Shown one piece after another: positions 34,879 to 49,100 of a DNA stretch of 64,000 nt. Made by a program: the position numbers and the translations under genes. The notes under the pieces were generated by a model. The model worked only from the letters and a program-made list of their open reading frames with translations, was not told where the DNA came from and did no database searches. Each line of letters begins with the position of its first letter. The first letter of the stretch is position 1. This stretch comes from Scatophagus argus (Eukaryota; Chordata; Actinopteri; Scatophagidae). The DNA lies in assembly GCF_020382885.2 (NCBI RefSeq), contig NC_058510.1:3964862-4028861 (forward strand). The letters run 5' to 3'.

Positions 34879-36122
34879 TCTGCGGTCTGCGGGGACATTG
34901 TAGATTAACTGCTCAATGCAAGTAAGTCTATGACCCACAGTCAGGCATGCAGGTAGCCGTACTAGCTAAACTATAAAGCTAATGTGATAGCCGGCTAACA
35001 TTACTCTGTGGCAGCGTACACAAATGACGATCACAAACAAAAGATCACGAACAAAATATCAGTATGACTCACCAGTTTGTTTTCCTAACTAAATTACAAA
35101 TTCAAGATGTGTAGGCCTAATTAGCATGACAGCCTACCAGAAGAACCGAACTGTAGTTTAGTGTTTTGGAAAAGGTTGACATTGTGTTGCTAGGCAACAG
35201 ATGACACGCTGGGCGCAAAATACTTCAAACATTTATTTCTTTGAATCTCTCGGCTATTGTTATGATTCGTATTGTATTAGCAAGGCAATTTATGTTAAAG
35301 AATATCAGACATTACCGACCATCGATATCTACGGTACCGACTTTAATTTGTGGTGCTGCTTCCATGCATTTTGGAAAGGGACCGACGTAAATCTAGTCAG
35401 GTTATTCTAATTCATTATTCGTTCCATGCGCACGACAGCAAAATGTGAGGTAAAATTTTCAAATTAGTCCAAGACAAAAAACAAGTTGCTTAAGACAGAA
35501 TATGAATCCTAACATCTGAAAGACAGTCATCAATCGTCTTCCCAAGTTTGTCCTGATCGACTAATCGTAATTGACATTTGCACACATATGCAGGTTAAAT
35601 TCTGCATAAAATGAACGAGGTAAAATACTGGAAAATTGAAGGTAATTTCTTTCTAGGCCAGTACATGTGTGTGTGTGTGTGTGTTTATGTTGATGAGTGA
35701 TAAAAAGTCATAAAACAAATGAGCTCTACACAGCATTGGCACGCTGATGCCTCCCCAGAGAGACACTGACACAGCAATGTGCCAGTGGAAACAGCACAAT
35801 ATGCACCACAACACCAAATGACCTCTAAAGACAGCCTCTGGTGGTGTGGGGCACTGCTGCCTGAAAAGATATCCAGATTAATCTAAACTAAAGCAAAGCA
35901 AGGATGGGGGATGGCTGGGATGATGTACAGGTTTTTACTACTAATGCATTATTACTTGAGCTGCAAACGCGCGCCCACGCATGCTCACATTTACAGGACC
36001 TCCAGAAAATGTTGTCCAATGAAAGCTACATATTCAGTTGGGACTTTGCATTCATTCGTAACGTTTTTATTGTCATTATTAATGTAAATCTAAATGCAAT
36101 TTTGGACTGACACAAAAAAAGG
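34879..36122. other. Divergent intergenic region between armc3 and pip4k2a
   Basis: About 1.25 kb separates the armc3 start codon from a palindrome near the pip4k2a promoter. It contains an exact RFX X-box (35186-35198) and a short TG run (35667-35682). No exon or RNA gene is seen. Confidence 0.6.
35186..35198 (-). promoter_or_regulatory. RFX X-box upstream of armc3
   Basis: The minus strand reads GTTGCCTAGCAAC, two RFX half-sites separated by one base. It lies about 310 bases upstream of the armc3 start codon, a usual distance for X-boxes of cilia genes. The match is seen directly; control of armc3 by RFX factors is inferred from armc3's known ciliary and flagellar role. Confidence 0.75.
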
Positions 36123-36149
36123 TTTCTGTGCTGTTAAACAGCACAGAAA
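36123..36149. repeat. Perfect palindrome, 13-bp arms, near the pip4k2a promoter
   Basis: TTTCTGTGCTGTT (36123-36135) is the reverse complement of 36137-36149, around a single A. It lies just upstream of the GC-rich segment taken as the pip4k2a promoter. Confidence 0.9.
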
Positions 36150-36169
36150 AGTAGCATAGACCCAGTGGA

Positions 36170-37123
36170 GGGAGGGGGTTGCAGCGAATCAGCGCAGCAG
36201 ACACTGCAAAGCGCAGGCTGTCACCTCCCCTCCTCCGCCGAGCTGTCAGATGACAGCAGCACACATGAACCTCAATGCTGCAGACGGAGCTGCGCGTTTG
36301 CCGATTTTACGTCTAAATAAGTGCTCCTCGGCGTTTTAATTCAAGCGGGGCAAGAGTATGACATGACATGACACCCTTGTCATCTCTATGGACTGACCAC
36401 AAAATTGTAGGAGGGTTCAGAGCTGCTAGCTAATGTTAATAGTTAGCTTGAAGGCTAGTGGTAGCTAGCTGCTGAACGGAGTCTGGTTCTGCTTTGTGCC
36501 GTCAGCTGGCTAACGTTGCATAGCTGACTCGCTAGCGAAGGTCGGAGGGACTAACGCTAGCTGATGGTCAAGAGCGTCTAGTTAGCCATTCGTTAGAATT
36601 ATTGTGTCATTTTAATATTTTGTCTTACGTCTGTATGTGAACTTATGTTTTATTTGTCACGGGGCTCCACATTCCTCCTGTTTTACACGTTTATTAATTT
36701 TACGAAATTTATCGTTGACGCTTGCTAGCTAGCAGGCATTTCGGCTACGCTAACGCCAGCTCAGTGAGACCTCACATCGCAGGGGTGCGGAGAGCTCCAG
36801 ACTAGTCAAGGAAGGAAGAGAGGTGACTTATGATGTGGGCTGGGGGAAGCGGCGGGCTCTTAGGCGAAGGAGAACAGCAGTATTAGTTTTAACACATCGT
36901 ATTTTCTCATATTAGTCATTGTCGAGGTGGGGCCGTATCGTCAGTCAAGCTGTGTTGGACGGTGGATGAAGAAAAGAATTGGGGCGCTTGATTTACGAGC
37001 TGGCTAAATGAATAGTATTGGTGTTACTGAGTCGTGAGCTGGTGGCCACTGTGTCAGCTTCAAGGGAATACACTCTGTCAAGATTATCGCACAGACTGCA
37101 AAAACCAGCCAGTTTGCTTAAAG
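36170..37123 (+). promoter_or_regulatory. pip4k2a: pip4k2a promoter and 5' UTR region (inferred)
   Basis: The segment near 36170-36350 is GC-richer and has clustered CpG and GCGC, unlike the AT-rich flanks, and no TATA box. It continues as CpG-containing sequence to the start codon. The start site is not fixed; the transcript may begin anywhere in the left half. Two short upstream reading frames lie just before the main start. Confidence 0.5.
36966..37037 (+). promoter_or_regulatory. pip4k2a: Two abutting upstream open reading frames in the pip4k2a 5' leader
   Basis: Frame one is 36966-37007 (MKKRIGALDLRAG, stop). Frame two starts at the very next base, 37008-37037 (MNSIGVTES, stop). Both end before the main start codon at 37124. 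Whether they are in the mRNA depends on the start site. Confidence 0.5.
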
Positions 37124-40100
37124 ATGGCTTCGGCGAGCAGCATTGCCGCATCTATTGCGAGCAAAACGAAGACCAAGAAAAAGCACTTCGTTGCTCAGAA
37201 AGTGAAGCTCTTCCGTGCCAGCGACCCTCTGCTCAGCGTGGTTATGTGGGGAGTCAACCATTCGGTGAGTCAAACCATCTAATGTCTTTATGATGACCCA
37301 CACTTCTGTCTTCCCCGACCCTTTGATGTGCCACATTACGTCTCAGTTGCTGTCAGCTATCAGCCTTTGTGTTATTGCAAGCGGTTGACGAATGCGAGGT
37401 GACAGCTGGCCAGCCGTTTGCTACAGGGCTGTCAGTGTAAATATGTGACTGGTTGCAAATTTGCAAAAACTGTTTCAGCAAATCATTGTTTATTTTTGCT
37501 TTAGTAAGCTCTGTACAGTTACAGTTTTTGCATTATACGTGCATGATTTCAGAGTAAGCCCACAAGTGTGTGTGTGTCTGTCTGTCAGTGTGCGTGTAAA
37601 TGTGTGTGTGTTTGAGCAGTGAACTCTTCTTTGGCTTCCTGTTGTGCACATGTAGGATAAGCTCCGAGGGCCCTGTGTCATGAAAGATCTTCCCATGCAA
37701 GACAGCTTATCTGCTCTCTGCTCTGTTTCTCTTCCTTTGCTGAATATTTGCACTGGGCCAACACTCATATGTTTAATAGAGAGCAAACTTGGTTAACAGA
37801 GGGCACACAAATATTTCTGAAACCAAATCCCAAGTGTTAAACCTTTTATCAGTGTTTTACACAAATTATTATAACACAAAAAGATGGTGCTTGATCGGTG
37901 GAGTAAGTAAGGCATATAATTCAGAGTACTTTAAGTTCCTTTGCTCTTGCAGTTTTATTATCGATATACTGGTGAAACCTTTCCTCAGCTTGCTTGTGAT
38001 AATCATACCCTGGTTATTACAGTTAAGCCAGCCTGTTTACTGAACATTTTATCAGGTGTTTTAGATTGAGGAGAACTGCTTTCCACAGTGTAAACAAAAG
38101 AGCTGAGGAGTAAGTGAGCAGAAGCACTCATTTGTTCCTTCAGTCCATAAATGTCTGTTTATGCATTAGTATGAAATTGTTCCCATGCAGTAGTTAGTAG
38201 TGTAAAAGATCACATGAGGAAATAGTAAAACATTTTGGTACTTTGATACAGAGTGTTGCTTTGCTTTCAGATTTCTCTTTAGTTTTTCTGTCTGTGATTG
38301 TCTTGGGCAAGTATTGGAGGCAACTACTTTTTTGAGGATACTGTTTTATTTTACTTCACTAAATTTACTTGCTAATTTCAGTTGCTAGTTACTTTGCATA
38401 TTCAGATTTAGACTGTAACATGTAACCAATCAGATAATGTTGTGTGAGCTATATTGACTGAAACTGCAAAGTCGTAACTTTGTAACAAAATGGCCACTGG
38501 AAACACCACTGCTAAAGTCATTTATTACAAGATTGCCTGTCAGTTTCCCCTAGTCAACTTCCTATATGCTATGTCCAACATATTTTTTTATCTTTCAGTT
38601 TGTAACTTCTCATTCTCTTTTCTGATGAAGTTTTGTTTGTCTTCACATGATATTACGATTGTTCCCTTGGTGGTTTTTGGAAAATACACTAGCGGTTTAT
38701 GCACAGATAATAAGGTTATTTTGTTTAACGTCATATCTCGGTATTGGGAATCCTCAGGTCCTTGATGGAGGGTAAAAGAAACTAAAGATGTTAGCTTTAA
38801 CAGTTTAGGCAGGGGCATTTCTTTTTGGGCCTAGTGATAAGGGTAACAGTTTAGCATGGATTATGCAGCCTCTAGATAGACTGATGTGGGGCCAAGACAG
38901 CTAAAGATCCAAAGCACTTATTCTGTATCTAAGCTGTAGTCTGTCGATTACAGTCACCTGGCTTTGGCATTAAGTCTGAGCATGTGAAGGTGAAGAAAGG
39001 TACACAAGAGGTTCACGTCCATGCACCTATGCAGTATTGCTTAATTGTTCACTTTTGGAATGTCACTTAAAATCTCAGAAAAAGATGAACAGTGATACAT
39101 TGTCCACTCACTTTAGCTGATACCATCATCAGGAATGATATGTCATTTATCATCTATATGTCAGCTAGATTGTCTTCCAAGAAGGCACACAAAATTCTTC
39201 CCTTTAATGGTGTGGTTACTGCAGTCTGTGTTAAGACTTAACTCGAAGGTCTTCATCCAAAGTTAAATGGATTCATATTATTTAGATCATCTATTTATAG
39301 ATTTCATGAATGTCCAAATGAGTGAGTAGTCGTAAACTTTCCCTGTCTACAGGGTTTTTGAAATTTTGGTGATCTTCCAAAGACGCTTTAGCCAGCACTA
39401 AAGGAAAATCACCATTGCCAGAGTGGTAAGAAGTGAGAATGAAGATAACAATTCGCGTCCTCTCCAAGCAATTATTCAATTTTAAATAGAAAATCAATTA
39501 AAATGAGCTTTTTAATTTTGATCATCAATCAATTCTCTCGTACTTTTCCCCTCAAAATCACACCTACTTGTGCGCTTCTGAAGAAAAAAACAGGAATAGA
39601 TTTCAGAGATAACTGCACCATACAGCTACACTACCAAGTACTTATGCTGTGCACATGAAGATGATCGACTTACTTGTACCAGAAGTAACTCTGACAGCAC
39701 ATGAAATGTTGATGGTTTATTTTCTTTTTGAGAGATTTTTAATCGATTTACTAAGGAGGTTTTATTCAGAACAGATTTGAGAAACCATGCTTTGCAACAG
39801 GCTGAATACCTATCAATCTATATTTTACCAGATCTAACTATATGCAGACCTGTCATGCTTACTATTGCATGTAGAAGGATGAACTCTTCATATCTAATCA
39901 TGACTATCACCTCTTATCAATGAACCTGTTTAATTAAGAAATATTCCAAAAAACTTTCCCAGTCTTTTGTTGCCCCTGTACCAACTTGTTTGAAATGTGT
40001 TGCTGGCACCGAATTCAAAATAAGGATGTACTTACAAAAACGAAGGAAGTGGAGCAGGTAAAGCTTTAAATGTATTGACTTTGTAGTGTTGTAGTGCAAA

Positions 40101-43100
40101 TTATTACCTTCGGTCTTATGTTTTACACAGCGTCCCAACTTTTTTGGAATCTAGACTGTACGTGTTCAAACTGTTCTTGGATTGCATAACACAATACAGA
40201 GCTGCCGATGGCACATTTCCTTATGCCTTAGGCTACCTCCCATGCTGTTTTTCTAATTACTTCATAGGGTACTCTGTTTTTCATACCACTGGCAATGTAA
40301 AAATGACATTCACTGCCAGGTCGCCCAGTTGAGTTCCTGCCAGAGGCTGTGAAGACTGTAGGTTGGAAGTGTTACCAGCATGGAGTTTGCAAAAGTAACC
40401 TAAACCTGTAAAAACGTGACACTGCAAAGGAATGAATACCCGTTCTTGAGAAAGCAACCAAACTACAGTTAACATGGACGCGTTCTGCAAAATATAACCC
40501 CCACCCCTTACACCAGCTGTGGCCTGTCAGTCAGATGCATCAACTTAGGCTTGTCCTGAAAACCAGGCTCATTAAAGTGTTATTGCTCTAGAAGCACAAT
40601 TCTTAAATGACTGAACCGGCTACGTTGGAATGGAGCCTTGTTGATAAGGTAATCTAGACAGTAAAGAAGAGCCACAGATAATGCCTCTCTGTTTGTCAAC
40701 TGAAGCAAAGATATTATGTAGAATGAGTCAGATGGAGTGATAGGATACATCAAAATAAAGCAAACATGAATGTGGCTCAGGACATTCAGTGTAAGCCATC
40801 ACAATCATCCAAGGCTAAGAAAAGCCAACAATATATGTTTTGAGGTTTCTTTGTGTGGCAAAAGGTGTGTAGCGGCTTACTTTAATCCTGATACTTCCTA
40901 TTTTACCTACATCCCTCAGAGCCTGAATAGGTTACATACATACATGCTCAAGATTCTACAGAAATGGACTGTGGTCAAAGCTATAATTTTTTTTTCCAAT
41001 GGAAATCTCAGCTTAGTAGGTGTAAAAGCTCAAACAAACTACAGTCCACAAAATCGGTCTAAAACTAACAATCGCAAAATTTTGATTGGACTTCCCCAGT
41101 GTATGTTCTGTAAACGAGTGCCTTTCCCTCTGTACTTTATGCTTGTGAAAGTAGCCTACTGCTTCACTTCATGTCAGTCTGAGAGGAATTACTGTGTGCA
41201 CGTGCTGGATATGTGCTGACATGAACAGAATAGACACAAAGCACAATTATTGCCCACAAGATATGAAAGAACATTATCTTGGTTGTGTCCTGTGATATCC
41301 TATATATTCTTCATGAATGTAGTAGCTTTCATATGCAAGTATAAACCCTGTAAATCTTGGCTCTTAAATACATCAACACTCTTATTGTGTTTGGCCCTGA
41401 AAGTAAAATCATTTTAAAAAAAGACAAAACTTAGGGTATAGGAATTAATTCATGGTCCATTTATGGTTGTGAAAGAAAAAAAGCCATCATGATGAAACAG
41501 CTGCAGTGGGTGAATGTTGCAAAACAACCATAGGAACACTAACCCTTTTAAAGTCAATGTGTTCACCTTTTGGATCAAACATGTGAGGACAACACTGACT
41601 ATTTTGGGTTTGTTGGCAATAATTCAGGTCCTAACTAACACTGACATGTACGTTTAAAGAATGTTTCCATGTCCTGAACACCTTGTGACAGTACTTTTGT
41701 CTCTGCATTGGAAACTGGATCAAAATTTACTCCTTCACCTTCACATTTGTGAATCTGTAAATGGGATACAGTCCTGGCTTAGGTTAAGTGATTGTTCTCT
41801 TACGATCCCTTTTAATCAAGGGTAAATGATATCACTGATGTTGAAAATGTAAAGGTGTCACAATATGCTTTATTATTGTTTTGTTTTTTGTTTTTTTTGA
41901 GTGAATTTGTCACTGGCTGGAAAGCTGTGTTGTCACAGTGTGAGACACCCACTGTGTAACCATAGCTCTGAGTTCAGCAGCTCCTAACCTGAATGTCACC
42001 TGTTTAACTTTTTATTATCAGACATTTCGCTAACTTTTGTTCCCAAGGTGTGCTCCTAAATAAAAAGCATATGGAAAAAACGTTAAAGAAACACAGAGTT
42101 GATTAACAGACAGTTTGCTATATAAATATTTATACTGTCCATGTGTAGACAATATACAGTATTTCTGTATTTGGGTGGTCCCAAAACCTTATGGTGTGGG
42201 CCTTGACAACTTTGGACCAAGATGCTGAATCCATAAAGTACATCATTAAATTTTAGGTTGAAGACTTATGCGTTGTAAGGGTTAGAGTAAGCCAGTGGTT
42301 TGAGTTTGGGTAAGTCTCCTGGATCCTTAACCTGAATTAAGTATGTGTAGTGTAGACTGCAGCTACTATGTTATTTTGGTAGTTTCAATAACAAATTCAC
42401 ATATTACGATGTGGTAATATGTTCAAAGCTATAAAATTAGTCATCATCAATCAAATACTAAACATGATAAGTAAAATGTTAGAATTTATGTCCTCAGTCA
42501 GTAAACATGTACATAGAATACATACACACAGAACAGAATAGGATAAAAATTAAATAAAGTAATATACACGGTTATTTACAAATACACATGAACACCCAGG
42601 AGTCATTATTTTAATTTGCATCTGGCTGAATGTAATAAACAACAACAAGGTAGTGACAATAATATGGCATTATATATAGCATTGTTATGTATAATACTCA
42701 GCTAATTAGCGGCCCAGAAAAACTGCTCTGAAATCAATTTTTCGTCACAACCCAAAGTTTGGGAAAAGCTGATTTAGGCAACTTATGCAAGTCTGTTCTT
42801 CCTTTTTGTTTTGAGCTTCCTTAAGTTTTACTTTTTTATTTTTCTGAGTGTCTCCCTTTGTTACACTCTTGCAGTGCCTCCCTTAAACTCTGCACGTCTT
42901 GCAGGTTCATTCACTATTTTTGTCATTGTCCCTCTTTGTCATCCTGTCTAGCTGGCTTACTTTCCCCTCTTTCTCCCAGTTTTTTTCTCTTTGTGTCTCA
43001 GACTAGCTGTGTCTGCTTCTGTGCATTGCATAAGAGGGGATGCTATAAATATCTGCAGGAGTGACCTACAGCTAATATGTGTGATGATTATGGGTGAGGA

Positions 43101-46100
43101 AAACAGAAAAGCTGGAGCCTTACTTCCTGGCTCCCAGAGGCAATGACAAACCAAAGAGAAACTTGTAGGAAGCATCGTCTTGTGGTTTTGTCCGAGTGTG
43201 CGTCTCCAGAAACCTCTAACCATTTTCTTTTTTGTTTGCTCCTGCTTGCGTTCAAACATGCCTGCACGTGCCTATTATGTGTGTGTGTGTGTTTATGTGT
43301 GTCCTTCGCTACGAGTCACTATGCGGTGGCACACTCCTTGCGTAAATGCCCCGCGACATGTTGCTCAGCGGCTTGATTCAACCAACAGGACAGGTCGTAT
43401 ACCATAAGCCTGTTTGTTGCTCAGTCAGTCTAAACCACTATATCCTTTAATATCTGGCCTTTCACAGCACTGACTTCACACACATCACACTTGCTGAGCT
43501 GTCTGCATGGGTGTATGTGTTGAAGACAGCTATAATTTATGTGTTTCAACATAGGTAGGAGCATGTCTGTTGTAAATAGGTGCTGACATTGATTATAGAA
43601 GTTGCTGACATTGTATAATATTTGTGTTAATTATATGCTGGAACATAGGTTTTTTTAAGCCCTGGAGTGTGTGTGTGTGACTGAGTGCCTGACATTAACT
43701 AAAATAAACTTGAACGAGCTGTTAGTGTCTGATGTGAATGCAGATGTCTCTTTTAATTTCATCACAAACATCTTAGTGAGGTAGGTGGTTCTATTCATCC
43801 AAGGTCCCGTCTCTGTCTCACTAGCACCTGTACACACTTTGCAGCAGTCATTTTACCTTGTCACTGCTCCACTTTTATCAGCTGAGTGACCTCGTAATGT
43901 CTGACCTCTCCATGCTGTTGTTGTTAGCAGCAGGAGGAAAGGGAGTAAGGGCTACCTCTGGCACTGAAGTTGTCAATGTTGATACACACACCCAGATACT
44001 ACTAGTGTTTTCCACCCAAAAGGGCTTGAGTTGGATCCTAAAATAATCTGTATTCATCTTTATGTTGTATTGTTAAAATTGCTAAATGATATAAATAGTT
44101 CTGTCTGGGATTTATAAATGATCAGATGATGATGTAATAGCCTTGTTAAATGGTCAGTGAAAGGTCAGGTGCACAGTCTGTACAATCTACCACAGCTGTA
44201 GGTAACCTTTTGTTTTGCACTATCGGACCGTTAAAGGTCAAATGTCCAGTCCTTCAGCAGGGTGTGTCTGTAGTTCGCCTGTCCCAAATACCTTTAGAAG
44301 AAAATTCAGTGGGAATCCGCCCAAGATTCCAAGAGTCACTTTTTAGATCATGTGTCCTATTTCCCTTTACATCATTGACAGCTGTAACATCAGACATAGT
44401 GACTGATGTTTTTAAAGCTTTTCCCAACTCTCATATGTTTCAGTTATTGCATAAACTGAAAAACTCCAGTTTTGTTAACTCCTGCTACGTACAAGGCAAA
44501 ATTGCAGGAGCAGAGGGAAACCGCAAGCTATATACCTTTTACAAAATTACAGGACTGTAGACTCAAGATTGTAATGGGACAAAACCCCTGACAAAAACAG
44601 TCCAGTCCAACCATTTGTTGTTTTGTAAAGTTAGATTTGGACCCAAGAGTAAGATATGATAATCTTAAAGTGGATTGAGAGTAGGGTTGTATTATACTTG
44701 TCATGGCTTAAAGATTTTTAAATTATGGAATACAATTACAGTGTCAGTTGAAGCACATACTGATTTTTGACTGATTGTCTTCTTACACTTGTGGCTGGTG
44801 TGTGGCATGGTAGAATTATGGCTTGTAGAATGAGAAAGATACATGTGGTATAGTTATTCGGGATCCAGTAAAGGCTTGTTCATATATTGATAACAGTGAA
44901 ATCACAACATTGTGAACAAGAGAAGAGTTGAATACAAAGTAGAAAAAACAGCCACTAGTTTTAAATATATCAGTGGGACATGCAAGCATTGGGTTTAAAA
45001 ATGGTCTCAAAATTTCACATGTTTTTGTTGACTTTTGGCAGAAATATGTATATATAATATTGTGTAAATAAAGATTGTATCAGGCAGATGACTGAAGATA
45101 TTGATATTGAAGGACTGGTGGGAATGGTGACAAAAATATAATCACTGACCTTTGCTAAGGAAAATTTCAAGAGGAACTTGACAGAATTGCCACATCACTA
45201 TACATTGACTTTATACATTGGTGAGTGGTGACACATTCAGGTTGTAGCTTGCAAGTCAGTAACTGAGTTAGAAATGAGAAAAGATAAGAAAGATGATAAT
45301 CATAGCTTTTCTGTTTATTGTGAAATGCCTCCCCGCAGGCCACACATCCTGATGGCATGTCTCATTAGTCATCCTTCATTCCTTTCTGACTTTGGGAGAG
45401 GTTTCTATCCATTCTGATATTTTCATTATCCTTGTATTTCTTGTGCTAATGAAACAATCCAGTCATTTGTATTATTAGATCCATATTTCTTTGCCAAGAG
45501 AAATGTGTTTGACTGCTGTCAACACTATCAATGAGCTGTCTAATGCCTTTTCTGTCTGTCATTGTTCAGAGAGATAAGGCAATGCCATGCTGCTGACAGT
45601 GCACGCTCTCTTCACCAACTTCCTGTCCAATGGAGAAACAGCACACACTTGCTTCACTCTAGGCCGGAAAACCAGTCTGTATCACCATGGAGACAAACAG
45701 GAAGTGGTAGTGTGAAATTTGTCTGCAAGTTTGATAACTGCAGGAAGATAAGCAGATATGCTCAAGGCATCTGATTAAACAAACACCAGAACCTAACTAT
45801 GCTCAAGATGGAAATTATGTCAAGTGTTTAGCAGATAGAGAAGTAGTACTACAAAGGTTATTTAACATGGATTAGGTTCTCCAAGGGATTGTTAGGTTGA
45901 TATAATAGATTAGCCACACTTCAATGTAGGCCCTCTTTAAAACATTTAGCACCAGGGCAACACCGTGTTAAAATCAGTGCCTACCCCCCGACAAAAAATG
46001 GTACATAACATTGACTGTCAAAAGTGTGGCCTGTGAAAATAGCCCAAGGTACAGTAGTCGTTCTCACTCAGACTCTTTCATGCACTCTTCACAGTTTTTA

Positions 46101-49100
46101 GAATAGCATGTATTTAATCACAGTAAGAGGAATATTTGCCACTTAACAGTAACAGTGGAAACGTGGGTGTAGGAGTAGAATTTGGAATATTTCAAACTGA
46201 TGCAGATTGTTTTCTGAGTCTGCTCAAGGGAACCATTCATACCTGTTTCTTAACAGATAATCCCATAGCATTTTTATGGGTACAGTTATGTGTCAGTAAT
46301 TTCTGTTTGTTGCTATAAATTTCATTAGGGTTAATGTTCAGTACTATAGGGTCCTCACAGATATGCATGTGTGCTTGGGAAGGTCAGGCATTGTCTCTGC
46401 CCTAATGTGAAACACAGCCTTGTTGATGAGGCGACATCTCCCCGCTGAGTACCCAGGATTCATCTGTGCTGTGGTGTCACTGTGACGTCTGTGCCTGTCA
46501 CACAAGGGCACTGAAATATACTTGGATATGGCATCTGTTGTCTTCTGTTTGCTCTGTCTCTTGAACACCCTCCTCTCCATATTTTTTTCTCATGCTTTCT
46601 TGTTCATGCTTTTCAGATGTTTTCAACTCAAAGGTTTCCTTCCTAAAAATACTCTCCTGCTAATGATGCACACTGAGGCTGTGTTCACATGCTTCTTCTC
46701 TTTTCTTTTGCTTAAAAAGCTTACATTAATCCTAGAGGAAATTTAAAGTTTATGGATTTTCAGTGTTGTAACTCTCACTGACAGTAAGATAACATCAGAG
46801 TGCTATATGCAGCTTGAAGAACAGCTTCTTCTGTTCTTGAAAAGCTATTGTGCTCAATTTGTGCATGTTTGCGTAAGTGCTTTAAGGCAGGTTGGAATAG
46901 TGCACAACCAAAGGCAGGCTTTCTCCCATCACTGGACATGCTTTTGCAGACATCGTCATGAAGATTTGTTTTTCATTTGACCAGTAAAGCAAAACATTAT
47001 ATCATTAATGAGTCCTCATAACAAACAGTTTAAAGAAATTCTTTGAATATATTATGTGCTTTACAACACATAGCTTTTACAATATGTTGGTCTGGTAAAT
47101 CTTCAGTTTGTCTGATAGGACATTTTCAGCTAAACTGCTTTGCCAACACACTGGCTACTTGCTGCCAGCTCTTGCCTTGGGCAGTTTGTGCTTTTAAAAG
47201 TGAGCAAAACAAAGCGGACCATTAATGTTGCTAATTTCCCAAATAAATCCTGTAGTAGGCTACTTCTATATTTATTCTGCCCCATTTGTGCTGCCATCTC
47301 CACTACTGTCAACTTTCTGAGTACAGACTCATTTACCTGGTCACAAAAATTGCATCAGACATAAAAGTGGGTCAGTGGAAAAGGAGAAAGACACAGATGA
47401 CACACCCCACAACTGAGAGAGAATTTAGCCACAAAACTTATGCTTATCCTGACTGAGCAGTTCATTCATCTAAGTCAATCCTTAATGTTTAAACTCTAGT
47501 TCTAAATACAGGAATCTCTAATTTAAGAGGCCACAGGATCAAGTAGTCTTCTGAGGTCAACCTGCTAATCATAATCAGTCTGTTGGCATAAGTTAGGTGT
47601 GATCATCCAATTTAAAGACTTAACCGTGCGTTGTATTGGTGTTAGTCTAAAATAAAGTCATGGGAATTAATGTTATGAACATGTTTAAGCTACATTGTCT
47701 TAAAAAGCGTACTTCCTTATGGCCACCTGAAATATGCCAAACACTTTCATGGGTTAGTCAGTCATGCTGAGGCCATTCTCTGCACCATCTGCTGTAATAC
47801 TCAGCCACACTCAATCCTCAATGGTAAAAAATATTCTTCAAAGGCAGCTGCTGGAATTGTGATATGACCCCACCTCTTGTCTGTCTGCACAGTATGTCTG
47901 TGAGCAATGTATAAAGTTTGAAGTAAATCTGGGAATGTACTGTAGAAGAGCATACACACACTCGCTCCTTCACATGTTTTGTGGTTAATTTTCTATTTGG
48001 TCAAAGTTGAGTGTTTGAGATTATTCAGTCGCACCAACATTATAAGTGTGCTTTGTGGAATGACAGGTTATTAATAGATTCATGCAACCTGCCAACACTG
48101 CCTGCAGCCAACAATACATACACTAGCGTGCACACACACACACGCACACATCATATTTGTATCAAGCTGTGTCTGAGTCATAACAAATGTCATGTCCACG
48201 TAATACAGCAATGTGACGCATGGCCAGTTTCAAATGGAAACTCCTGCAATGTACCTTATGTGTTTGAAGCCCTGCTGTTTATTCAGTGCACAAGGTTTAT
48301 TGAAGCCTTCTGTACCTGACCATAAATGTACAATCATTCATAATCGTTTAAATGTTAACAGTCTAACACAACTGATAGAACTCAATGTCTAGTTTAATTA
48401 TTGTCATACTTAAGACTCAGATATTTCATATGACATTTTGAAAATATAATCACTTTAGAAACTCAAAGTACACTTCAGAGGTTCTTTCATTTGAAAGGTT
48501 TCCTAACACAGCCTTAATTGTGTTGATTTGTTTGCGACAAGTAATCTATCTGAAAAGAGTAATGTGAGCGCACTAAAAAAATGAGTGCTCCTTTGTAGTT
48601 TACGACAAAGTCACCATTTAATTTTAAAAATGCATTTCAACATGCACATCGAGGGAAGTGCAGATGAGGTTAAATGTCATCACACATAGAATGAGAAGTG
48701 AATATCTGCTCTTGAATTGTGAAGACACTCAACTGGAAGATTAGGAAATAGCAGTGCATCACATACTGCATGATATTAAGATTATCATCTTTGCAGGAGT
48801 GACTCATAACTTTAACTTTCACTCATACATACATATGATGTCTCTTTGTCTCTCCTCTCTAACCTGCAAGTCCTCATCTTGTCTTTATCTGTACATGGAA
48901 GACACCTTGAAGCTGCAGTATGTACATTCGTTTGTGCCCTACAGCTGTCCTTCAACCCTGTCAGCTACAGCGTCTTGAAAATCTAATCTGTAAACTGCTC
49001 ACATCACCAGGTGTTCTGTGTGCCAGAAATCAGTACTGATCGAGTACCTGCACCAGAGTATTTGACCTGAATCGTAAATTAGCCCTAATAGCTTGTCATC

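Noticed and set aside
40770..41219. 149-codon open frame in pip4k2a intron 1
   Set aside because: Long for AT-rich sequence but with no family likeness, no promoter or polyadenylation context and no exon-like borders. Codon conservation in relatives would be needed to revive it.
44150..44560. 136-codon open frame in pip4k2a intron 1
   Set aside because: No recognisable domain and no splice-site context; treated as chance.
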